Positions 13,601 through 25,600 of a stretch of 64,000 nt of DNA are shown piece after piece. Below the pieces are notes generated by a model. It did not search any database. It was not told where the DNA came from and saw nothing but the letters and a program-made list of their open reading frames with translations. Positions within the stretch are counted from its first letter, which is position 1, and each line of letters opens with the position of its first letter. The position numbers were made by a program, and so were the translations under genes. The stretch comes from Fragum whitleyi (lineage: Eukaryota > Mollusca > Bivalvia > Cardiida > Cardiidae), in the NCBI GenBank assembly GCA_948146395.1, contig OX411554.1:41125687-41189686 (forward strand). The letters run 5' to 3'.

Positions 13601-16600
13601 TGACTTGTCTTGTATTTTACAGGAAGGGAAGCTACTCTTGAAGGATGTGAGTAAAGTTTGGGCAGACTACCCGAAAGATCTCCATCCATGGTTATTACGT
13701 CTGACAGAGGAGTTTGATCTCACATGTCCACTGGGTGATGAAGATGCCAGTATTGTACCCTGTTTGTTACCTGATGAGGAACCAAATGTAAGAGTTATAT
13801 ATAATACATACTTAGTGTATTATATGAAATAAAATATCTAACGAGGTTGGGAGAATTGAAAATCGTCGAGGCTCTGCCGAGACAGTTATCAATTCTCACA
13901 ACCGAGTTAGATATTTTTTTCACCCAATACACTAAGTACGTATTATATTTATCTTATAACCTCTATTTGTCTTTTTTTTTGTCGATGTTTCTAACTGAAA
14001 TGCAAGTTTCTAAAAATAACCGTATAATATCATTGTTCTAAAAATAACTATGTGATATCATAAAAAATATCATACAGGATGTTATCACACAGATATTTGT
14101 ATAGTCATAAGATAAATGGTTATTTGTAATATGAATATAGCCTATAGGAGTGAATTAACACTGTGTAATATTTTAAGCCCAGCTATTTTCAGAGATTTGC
14201 TATAGCCTTGGCATTGACGTCATCAACAAGCAAAATCATTTTGTGTTATCTCTGGTTCTACTGCAGCCATTCACTTGAAACTTGGCACACATGTTCACTA
14301 TTGAAAGAGAAATCTATACTATTAAAGGCGATTACTCTAGATATATTTTGTGCAAATTATGCATCTTTTTCTACCACTATCAAGCTACCAACAAACATGT
14401 GTACAGAGCTGTAGGCGGTGCTCTTGTTGATATTATACAGGTAAAGCTACACTTATTTGACAAATCTTTAACCAATTTCTCTATAGATTCTGCAGTTAAA
14501 GAAAAGAGGTTACTAGATTCAATTGTTTCACAATTGCAGAAGTTGGGAGGAGATAATATTTGTAAAGAAAAGATGTCGGCAAAGTATGATTATGAAAACT
14601 TAAGGTTTACTGATAAGTCCATGGTCTCCTTGAAGGTCTATTATATTAGTGTCCACAAATACAGTAAAACTTGTATTAAGCGACCAGGAATAGGACCACA
14701 AAAAAGCGGTCGTTTAAGAAAATGGTTGCTTAATACATGTTTTGTTTACAATTAAGAAATATGATTTTGATCGAATATGTATGTTAGAGCGAAATTTTAC
14801 AGAAATCTATGCTGTAAAAACTCACCAGAATCGTCGTATTGAGACGATTCTGGTGTGTTTTAACAGCATAGGATTTATTTACAATATTCTTTCATACCAG
14901 TGATACCTATTTTTTCAGATATTTTGATTTAAAGAAGGGGATTTTGAAAACGGTCGCTAAATAAAAATGGTCGCTTAATAGACATGGTCGCTTGAGCAAG
15001 ATTGACTGTACATCATGTTTTTTATATATGTTTTAGTTTAATTGGCCTCATGCTAACCCAGAGAAGAACATCAGAGAATCTATCATCATCTATAAATTCC
15101 AGTATTTGCCAGCTGGTCTATTTAACAGAGCTCAGGTAGGTAATTATGATCTGCCACACTGAAAGGGACCATTAAAAATGTAAAAGGGTTTGACCCTGGT
15201 CATTTTTTGATTGCCCGTCTTCAAAGAAAACCTAAAGTAATTCTTTAGTCTTGCTGTTGTTGTTGTACTTGTGGCCGTAGTTGTTATGTGAAAGCTTTGA
15301 CATTTTGTGTTATCTCTGGTTTTACTAAGGCATTCACTTGAAACTTTGCACACATTTTCACTATTTAAAATTTGCAACTTTGCACACATTTTCTCTATTT
15401 AAAATTTGAAACTTTGCACCCATTTTCACTAATTAAAAATTTGAAACTTTGCACACATTTTCCTTATTTGAAAGAACAACTATAAATGCATGTGGAAACC
15501 TTAAAAGTTGATTTTTCCATGTTAGGGGGGAGGGGGGATATTTTTCTTTTTTCCACAACAGTGCAGCCCTAATTTATACATCTTTTTCTTTTAATTTTAC
15601 CCCTTACATATACTTATAAATTCTCTTTCCAATGATATTTGTATGCATCAGATGTTGAATTTTGAAATTAATTATTTATGTTATAAGGTATGCATTCAAC
15701 TTCTCCATCTTGAAACTTGAGGGATACCTCCTGGGGAATGAGGGGTTGAACCCTGCATGTTAAGGTAGTGGACCTGTAAAAGTTCCACAACGTTTCAGAA
15801 GTTATGAACTTTAACAGTGTTAATCAAGGTTTCCTAATGAATTTTGAAATGTTGCTTAATATTTACAGGTCAACTACCTAAAAAGATATGATATTTTTTA
15901 CAGGTAAGACTGAATCAGTACTCCAAAGGTGCTCTCATCTGGAAGCGAGGCTCATTTATGAAGAAAAACAACCATATTGCCCTCATGTTACAGACAGGGT
16001 AAGGGATTTATTGTCATGAATTATTACTCCATCAAGGGATAAGCAATAGAGTTTTGGAAGGCGTTTTGATTCATGCTGCAAAATATAGGGCCACTTTTTA
16101 GCTCACCTGATAGGGGAATAACTATAGATGCATTTTGTGCAAATTATGCCCCCCTTTTTAGCTCACCTGAGCACGAAGTGCTCAAGGTGAGCTTTTGTGG
16201 TAAGGTGGATGTCCGTCGTTCGTCGTCCGTCGTGTGTCGTCCGTCGTGTGTCGTGTGTCGTCAACATTTACCTTGTATGCACTCTAGAGGCCACATTTTT
16301 TGCCGAATCAACCTGAAATTTGGTCAGAATGATTGTCTTGATAAAATCTCGGACAAGTTCGAAATTGGGTCAAGTGGGGTCAAAAACTAGGTCACAGGGT
16401 CAAATCTTAGAAAAACCTTGTATGCACTCTAGAGGCCATATTTTTTGCCCAATCAATCTAAAATTTGGTCAGAATGATTGTCTTGATAAAATCTCGGACA
16501 AGTTCAAAATTGGGTCAAGTTGGGTCAAAAACTAGGTCACAGGGTCAAATCTTAGAAAAACCTTGTATGCACTCTAGAGGCCATATTTTTTGCCCAATCA

Positions 16601-19600
16601 ACCCCTAATTTAGCCTGAATGATTGTCTTGATAAAATCATGGACAAGTTCGAAATTGGGTCAAGTGGGGTCAAAAATGAGGTCACGGGGTCAAATATTAG
16701 AAAAACCTTGTAGACACTCTGGAAGCCATATTTTTTGCCCAATCAACCTGAAATTTGGTCAGAATGATTGTCTTGATGAAATCTCGGACAACTTCAAAAC
16801 TGGGTCAAGTGGGGTCAAAAATGAGGTCACAGGGTCAAATCTTAGAAAAACCTTGTAGACACTCTAGAAGCCATATTTTTTGCCTAATCAACCTGAAATT
16901 TGGTCAGAGTGATTAATGAAATCTCGGACAAGTTCAAAATTGGGTCAAGTTGGGTCAAAAATGAGGTCACGGGGTCAAATCTTAGAAAAACCTTGTAGAC
17001 ACTCTAGAAGCCATATTTTTTGCCCAATCAACCTGAAATTTGGTCAGAATGATTGTCTTGATGAAATCTCGGACAAGTTCAAAATTGGGTCAAGTGGGGT
17101 CAAAAATGAGGTCACAGGTTCAAATCTTAGAAAAACCTAGTAAACCCTTTAGAAGCCATGTTTTTTGCCCAATCAACCCAAAATTTGGTCAGAATGATTG
17201 TCTTGATATTTTTCTCAAGCAAGTTTGAAATTAGGTCAAGTGGGGTCAAAAATGAGGTCACGGGTCAAATCTTGGAAAAACCTTGTAGACACTCTAGAAG
17301 CCAAAGTTTTTGCCCGATCAACCTGAAAATTGGTCAGAATGATCATCTGGATGAAATCTAGGTCAAGTTTGAAAATGGGTCAAGTGGGGTCAAAAACTAG
17401 GTCCTGGGATCAAATCTAAGAAAAACCTTGTAAGCTGTGTAGAGACATCATTTTTTGCCCAATCAACCTGAAATTTTGGTAAGAATTCTTGATCCTCTCT
17501 AAATCTACTTTAAACAATTTTTGACAGTTCATTCAGGTGAGCGATTTAGGGCCACTATGGCCCTCTTGTTTTACTCAGATTTTTTAGCTCACCTGAGCAC
17601 GAAGTGCTCATGTGAGCTATTGTGATCACCTTTCGTCCGGCGTCTGTCCGTCGGTCGTCTGGTCATCGTCCGTCAACAATTTCTTTAAACGACATCTCCT
17701 CCTAAACTACTGGACCAATTAACACCAAATTTTACAGAAATGTTGCTTAGGTGGTCCCCTTCCAAAATAGCTAAAAGAATTGAAATCCATGAAAAATCCT
17801 GGTTGCTATGGCAACCAAAGGTGAAAATCTTAAAAATTCTTCTTCTTCTCAACCAGAAGTCCTAGAGACTTAAAATTTGGCATGGATGATCAGCTCATAG
17901 ACTTGATTTAAAATAGCTAAAATCATATCTGTAGGGCCACCAGGTGTGGAGCACCAGGGGGGAGGGGGTAGTACTTTCTTCAATCAAATCGAGGTAAAAA
18001 AAAGTGGGAGGAGCTAATTTAATCACCGTCGGGTTTCTGTAAATATTTTATCATTTATGTCGAGAAAAGATCAGTTGAAAACGTTCGGTGAAAAAAATCA
18101 TCGCGGTTGCAACTAATGAATTTTGATTTCTATTTAGTAAGCTTTTCGGGGACATCATCTTTCATAGGTATTTTGTATTTGTAGAAAAAGTTATCTATCT
18201 AGGCATATTCAGCCGCGCAGTTGGCAGCGCGGCGAACTTTGATACAAAAGGCCCTGCATTCGATTCCCTGACTGCGGCTCTTATCCTTTGCGACTATTTT
18301 TCTCCCACCGAAGGGTCGATAATCGTAGATGTGGGATAGCAGTTGGGGGCTAGGAAAAATAGTATTGGTAGTCCTGGTGTTGGAAATACCAGGAATCAAT
18401 TGCTCTAGGTGCAACGGTCCCTGCAATATAGCTGAAAGATTGTTGAAAGCGTTGTCGAACCCCATACAAACAAAACCATCGCATATTTGTGGTCAATAAT
18501 ATGTTGTTTGTAACAAGCAACACAAATAACGCAATGAAAGGCTGGAGTTACCACGTTTTGGTTCCCCACCGATACTACGTCAAATTTAAACGGATCACTC
18601 AAGCTTTCGATATTGGTCAGCTTTGAAATGTTTAACATACTTCGAGTCGCTTTGTTTTTGCAAATATTTGTATCCCTAGAATTATAAAATGAGGCCTTTT
18701 GTAAATTGTTCTACAATTATTTTTCCTACATGTACCTTTCCAAGTGCTTACGTTTGATATAGATGTCTAAAGTCGTTTCCTTTTTCTTAAATCAACTCTG
18801 TTTCCCCTTCTATGGCAACCTTTCACGTGACTCGTCTTAAATGGTCCTTAAATCTCGATCCTCTACAGAACATTTGGTTGCATTTTTGTTAAGAATGGGA
18901 ACTTTGCAGAATTACTAAATTAAATTGTGGTTAAAAGGATAAAAAATATTTGTCGTTCAAAGATCCAAAGTATTCATGTTAAAAAGGAATTGAGATTTTA
19001 GATGTTTCAACCCTGTCGTCTTTTTATTTTTAACTCATTTTAAAGATGTGATAGGGAGAACAGAAAACTTTGTTTCAAGCAAACTAGTTGATCTCATTCT
19101 TACTGCTATATGCATATAGATTAATATTTCATTATCAGAAGCTGTTATATATCGGCCTAGTTTTTCTATTGATTAGCATGCAGACAAATTATTCAAGAAT
19201 TTCTCCTCCTTTTAATGAACAAATTTGTATAAGCATTACTTCAAAAGAACATTAAAAGACAACGTTTATTTTATAAATTTTCGATTTAAGTTAAGGGTAT
19301 TTCGAGACATTATATCAGACAAGATTATGACGTCACAGTCGAGTTTTGAATGTAGTCCCCGCCCATTTTGACCTACAGTCACATAGCTAACTTATTCGAG
19401 CAGATCGTCAGGTTATGGGATATATTTTTTGAATTTCAAACGAAATAGCGGCCTTTCATTGGCGGAAAAAATAGGGGGATCGGTAAGCATAGATAACTGC
19501 TACATATTTCAGATAGTACACACCAACGAGTCGTTTCCCTTAACGGTAGTTTAAATAACCCGAGTCCACTAGGCCTCCTATTCCATAACTTGAAAAAAAT

Positions 19601-22600
19601 GTTAACTAAAATTGTCTACAGTCAGAGGTCTATATTTATTGCATTTCGACTTCAGATTAATCATTTGTCATAAAGTCGTCATTGAAAACGATGAAAATGA
19701 TAGTTAAGTACAATACTAAAATTATGTTTTCGTGTAAAAGCTCAATACAGGTTTGCGCATTTCGCTACGTTTTATTATATCACACTATTTCGTAAGTGTA
19801 AATAGAAACACAATATCGGTTTAAACCTACATAATATTTCTTCTTCAATGATCAAGTTTTCGATCAGAGATTAAATCTACATTAAACTTTTAAAAGTCAT
19901 CTTCGACTGAAGACAATATATCCATGGGCCACAGGTAATCCCGCAATTCACGGGGAAAAAAGAATTGCTAAATTCTACGGGGAAAGGAACATCGCAACAT
20001 CTCCATTCCCTTCGTGTTTCTCTTCTATATTCATTAAACAGTTTGCAAAAATCCAAACTTGTCACCTACGTTTATGTTATGTGATAATGGATTAAACTAC
20101 TAACTTTAAATTCTTTTTATTCTTTTTATTATCAAATGCGCCCATCATTTCTTGTCAGAATAAAGAGAAAGTATGTGTGCTTATTTTAATCGATTTGATG
20201 TCAATTTTCTACATGGTGGTCGTTTGACGACCTAAAAAAGCGAATCTTCAGCTTAACTGACGTTATAGATCCTCTAGATGACCATGTCTAAACCTTTTTG
20301 TAGGGATTCTATATCACAAGAGCAATCTATTCTCTCAGAAGGGGGGGGGGGGGCGGCTGAGTTCAATTTTGAAACATTTATGATTTATTGCATTAGATGT
20401 TTTTCACTGTCAAGGGGCTACAGCGGAGGGTAACACCCACTTACTTTTCAAAAAAAATGAATAAATAAATAAATAAAATAAATAAAGGACACGCCTAGAC
20501 TCAGATTGGACCAATATTTTCAGACTACCTCTTATAATATTTATTCGAATGGCATTATGCCTTTTGGCTAAAAGCATTAGATCAGAATTTAAAAAAAAGA
20601 ACATGAAGTTCTTTTAATGAAGACTGTTCTTGAAATTTTTTTTAAGGTTTGGTAATTTTTTTGCTGTCGTCATAGCGCCGAACACAGTGCGATGTCAATG
20701 TGAATCGGACTCCTCGTCTTCAAACAGGGTGAGTCAGGGGTACAATCCTCGGTATACGTAGAGGCACATATCCTTTCCGATGTTCGTCTCTCAACAATGG
20801 GTGAAAAACGTAAAACAAAGCGGTATAGCAGCTGCAAGTCTGGGCATGGCTCCAGTACTGGTTGGAGATAAATGTCCCAAGCCCATTGAATATGTCTCCC
20901 CATCGGGTATCGAACAGGGGACCTGTTATAGTTCTATACCCCTCGAATCGATAGATCGGGGCACATTATTTTACCGTTGTCCATCTGTCTGTCCGTCCGT
21001 CCGTCTATTTGTCCATCTGTCTGAATAACTTATAAAACAAAACACTTAACATTACAAGTAAATTCGACGCAATTTCAAAAAACATAAACAAACAAAACCA
21101 TCACTGATTTGAACCTCTTTATTTGCTCGATTATTTTGTTTTTAATTGCTTGGTTGGTTGTTGCCTTCAGGATAATGAAAGATAAGCGATAGCCACAATT
21201 TTGATTTAAAAAAAGACGCATGAAATACGCTTCACTAGGTAATCTACGTGCAAGAAATACAAGTTGTCATTCATTTCAATATGAACGGTGGCATATATGT
21301 TAATTTATTTTTATATACATATGCATGCAGTAACAGATGTTATGCAGCCAAACTTTCAGACAGGAATTATTCTTATGATCGCACATATTCAAGTACATGC
21401 CGTCATAGCGCAGTTGGTAGCGCGTCGGACTGTCTATCTAGATGTCCCGGGTTCGATCCCCGACGGCGGCACTCATTCTTTCCGAATATTTGTCTCTCAC
21501 CAATGGGTTGATAATCGTATACTTATGCGAGCTGGCAGCTGGAGGCTAATAAAGGATGTGATGGTTGTACTGGTGAGAGAAATACCAGGAAACCATTGTT
21601 AGGTGCTCAAGCCGCGTGATATAACTGAAAAAATACTGAAAGCGGCGTTAAACTCAATTCAATCAATCAAGCAAGTACACGCCCATTCCCAAAAAACACT
21701 GCGAAAACCGACAATTTTCGGGCCGAGTTTCGGAAAATTGATTTCTCTATAAGTCGCATATACCCCGATTTCAGAGAAATTGCTTCACAATCTCTGATGA
21801 AATTTTCCCTATTTGTACAACCGAAATATTATTCCTGCAACACCATACAAATACTAAGTTACGGCGATTGGCTTCATTTACGAGATTCACTGAAGATCAA
21901 AAAATGCATCGACTCTTGAGATCTACCTTATCAGTTAGCGATTGTAGTGACTGTATAATTTACACAGATTGTAATAAATTTTCTACTTTGTTTATCACTA
22001 AAACTGTATCTAAAATATTTTCATAAATATTTTCTTGAAAAAAAAAAAAAAAAAAAAACACCGCGGGATTGATTTTTACTGTAGGTCTTTTCTAATTACG
22101 ACGATTTCATTTTCCACTGACGAAAATAAATAAAATCTTTAGTCGGACACATGATATTTTTATCAATACTGATTCTTTTAAGAAACAACCGAATAGAAAG
22201 AAGTAACCGATATTTCAATTCTTATTTGTTTCAATGATTCGAAATATAATCCAAGTGGCTATTTGAGCAATGAGGCATTTTAGTCTCGTATTGAGTCAAA
22301 GGATGCGGAACAGTTTATTTCACGTAGAGTGTGAACATGTGATCAAAGAAGCCGTCGGCTTTTTTTGGCAGAGATTTCAAAGCTTGCACGCGCCTTGTGC
22401 TTGTCCATGATATTAAACCTTTTACATTATTAGGATAAATTCATGATTTAGTCGTTTCTTGTGGCTACGATACAGATTTCAAAATCGAGGAAAACGGGAC
22501 TGTTGATATTATTTTTGCAGCGGGTAGGCGATTAAAATTGGTCATACTTTCTTATTACGGCTTAAATTATATCTTGTCAGTTCGGTTTTTAAATATACGA

Positions 22601-25600
22601 GAAGTAATCAATCGGTTCCAATTAAAATACGAAGTTTATAACAAAATAAATGCGTTTGACGGCTTGAATCAGATATGGTTACGATCTTTTCGAGTCAGAA
22701 CAGCGACGTGCATGATTTTATAAACTGTGAAAAGGAAGAATAAAGCAATATTCTAAGACTCGAAAATCATTTATCTTATACTTTTATTTATGAAGTAATT
22801 TCAATTTTCCTCACCAAAGTCTGTGTTCAGTCTGAAAAGAATAAAACTGTATTTACAAAATAATTGACATTAAAAGACGATCGCCTGGCATTGGTTTTTT
22901 CGCTATATTGCATAGATCTCAGAGTCTAAATAAAACAGCAAGATCGTCGGCGCTATTACTTGCCGAAATCAAAAGGTTTTTTTTCGGTCATCGTGCCAGA
23001 AAGGGAATTGTTTAGCTGTTTTAATGATCAATTAACACTCAATTAATTACAGAAATCGATTAATGGTAGAGAATATATACATTGCCGAGAATATACACGA
23101 AGCGAGGTTTTGTAAAGTAGCACAACGCTCATTTTAATGAAAAACGTTGAGAGTGAACAACTTCCGTGGTCTGAGTAGTGTCAATATATGTCAATATCTT
23201 TGTCGATCATGACTGTTTTAATCAACGCCTGAGCGATTATCGATTTAATAAGCGTACAGTTATTTGGTGGTTGAAACTATTTTTCGGGAATTGTATAAAG
23301 TACTCTAATAATACGAGGAGAAACGTTACCATATGAGAACGTGACGTTTGTACGTCATTGACGTCATTTTATCGAAATAATTGTAAGAGGGTTGTTGTCT
23401 TTAGGAAGGTATAACTTTCGCTATAAGCATCCTATTCACATAAAATTTTCACTGAGATCTCTTGCAAAGATTTTTATACAATCACCCAAAATTTTAAATA
23501 ATTTTGTGATGGGCCAAAATCGGCCCAAAACGTACCCAGCCCTTTAACAATTGTTAAAAATTCCGCTGAACTAGAATTCCTACAGCTTTTTCATTTGATA
23601 TAGAATAATCAGCTCATAGAACTTAATTTAAACAGCTATTATGATTGTAGGGCCATGAGGTGCGGAGCAACAGGGGGGAGAGGGTACTACTTCAGGTCAA
23701 TTTTAACATTTGAACTTTTTTTAAGCTCACCTGAGCACAAAGTCCAGCTTCTGTCCTTTGATTGTCGTCTGGCGTCCGTCAACAATTTCTTTAAACGACA
23801 TTTTGTCCTAAACTACTGGGCCAATTTACATCAAATTTTACAGAAATGTTCCATAGGTGGTCCCCTCAAAGATAACTTAAAGAATTGAAATCCATGGAAA
23901 ACTTTGGTTGCTATGGCAACCAAAGTTGAAATTTAAGAAAATCTTTAAAATTCTTCTTCTGATGAACAAGAAGCCCTACAGCTTTGGAATTTGCCTAGGA
24001 TGATCAGTTCATAGACCTTAATTATGATAGCTAAAATTATAACTGTTGGGCTACCAGGTGTGCATTACTAAAGTTATCCCAGATATTCTCTTGTAAAATG
24101 ATCATGCAAATAAATACGACTGATAATAGTTCCATTTTGGATCTTGTATTTTCAAACAGAAATAGTAAAACTGAGACTGTAGAATCTTACTGGTCTGACC
24201 ATAAGAATATTTTCCTTTACACTTAAATTTGTTACAGTTCAATAACTTTATCATCTGAATCAAAAGTAATGCAAGTTACCCTTATGTGCTTTGACTCAGG
24301 TGAGCGGACCAGGGCAAAAGGCCCTCTTGTTTCACTATCCAGCACTCAACAGCCAAGGCACCTGTAGGCAGTGCTCTTGTTTCTCAAATATCTTGAAACT
24401 TCATCTGAATATTAAACACTATCAAAACTCAGACAGCTTTGAATTTCGGCCATGTGGGGTAAAGAACTCAGTCACAGGATCTAGTTCAAGAAACACCTTG
24501 TGTCCACTATAAAGGTCAAATTTTGGCTCAAATGTCTTTGAGTTTAATTTTTAGAGACCATAACATCAGGTTAATATATTTCAGAATGTTTTTACTTGTA
24601 TATTTACAGAGACCAAGAAGTGATTGTACGCTCACAAGGATTCCGTCCAGAGAACTTCCTGTTTATCGTACACGAGATGATTGAGACCCTGATCATGGAG
24701 TCATACTCTGGTGTTAACTACGATTTTATGGTGCCCTGTCTTGACTGTCTCAATATGGTATTTACATTTTATAATGAAAAATAATCTGTTTAATTGGCTG
24801 AAAATCTGTAAATAAATCCCATATCAAGAAAATGTAAAGAGACTAATATTAAATGTAGAGATTTTTCCTTAAGAAGCCCTATCCATCATCAAATATTCAA
24901 TCTAAATAAGGAAAGACTGCATAATCTATTTTACATGAATTCTTCACAGTTAAGCAAGAAGTTTCATACTCCACCAAAGTGTTATACATATTCACTTCTT
25001 GGTATAATCTTCTCTACTTATCTCTGTGTCAATACATCCATACATCCAATTCCTGTTAATACAACTCCTTCACTTATGGATGGATTTGTATGGAACTTTC
25101 ACAGAGTGTTCCTCATTATGAGACTATGTCGAGTGGTCAGCGCAACACTATTGTAAGTGCCTAGTACTATATAGACACTTACAATGGTGTTGTGCTGACC
25201 CCTAGATGAGCATATCCTCACAATTTAGTAACATTGTACTTTGTCAAGGAAAACTGGGCCTTTGTTGAAAATTGTCCCAAAGTGGTGTATATTATGACCG
25301 GCACTTTTTTTTGTTTTGTAGAAGAAATCAGAGGGGTTTATCTGAAACTATTGTATTTTATTATGACTTTCCTGTTTTACAAAATTTTGGACCTGTCCAA
25401 ATTCAAAGGTTTTGCAGAAGAAAATTTAAAGTGCATTTAATTTGAAAAAAATAACCATTCAGTAGGGTAGAAAATAGTGTGGAAAAAGAAGAAATTGCTT
25501 GTCAGAAGCAATTTCTTCTTTTTTCACAATGTTTTCTCAATCATAAAATCACAGGCACGTAAAAAGCAGGGATTAAACAGCAAAGGATTATTAGTGCCTA

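Larger units (their letters stand above)
17970..23565. other. CpG-richer block inside intron 12
   Basis: These 5.6 kb hold clearly more CG dinucleotides than the flanking intron and lie between two fragments of the same repeat subfamily (17840-17970 and 23565-23690). It contains SINEs at 18205, 20680 and 21397, a truncated repeat end at 20937, a poly-G run at 20341 and a poly-A run at 22037. I see no credible coding region on either strand. It may be a young insertion or segmental duplication. Confidence 0.5.

Noticed and set aside
14282..14755. 157-codon open frame between exons 10 and 11
   Set aside because: It covers the tail of a Helitron-like element and the start of a MITE. It shares nothing with COR domains, and exons 10 and 11 already join in phase with a continuous COR motif order.
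16073..17361. Series of overlapping open frames with peptides like GQNDCLDEISDKFKIGSSGVK
   Set aside because: They are translations of a 145-base minisatellite inside a Helitron-like element. The period is not a multiple of three, so the same peptide rotates through frames. No start or splice context.
21399..21471. Possible functional tRNA gene
   Set aside because: A and B boxes are good but the anticodon stem does not pair, and a SINE body and AATC tail follow. Treated as a SINE.
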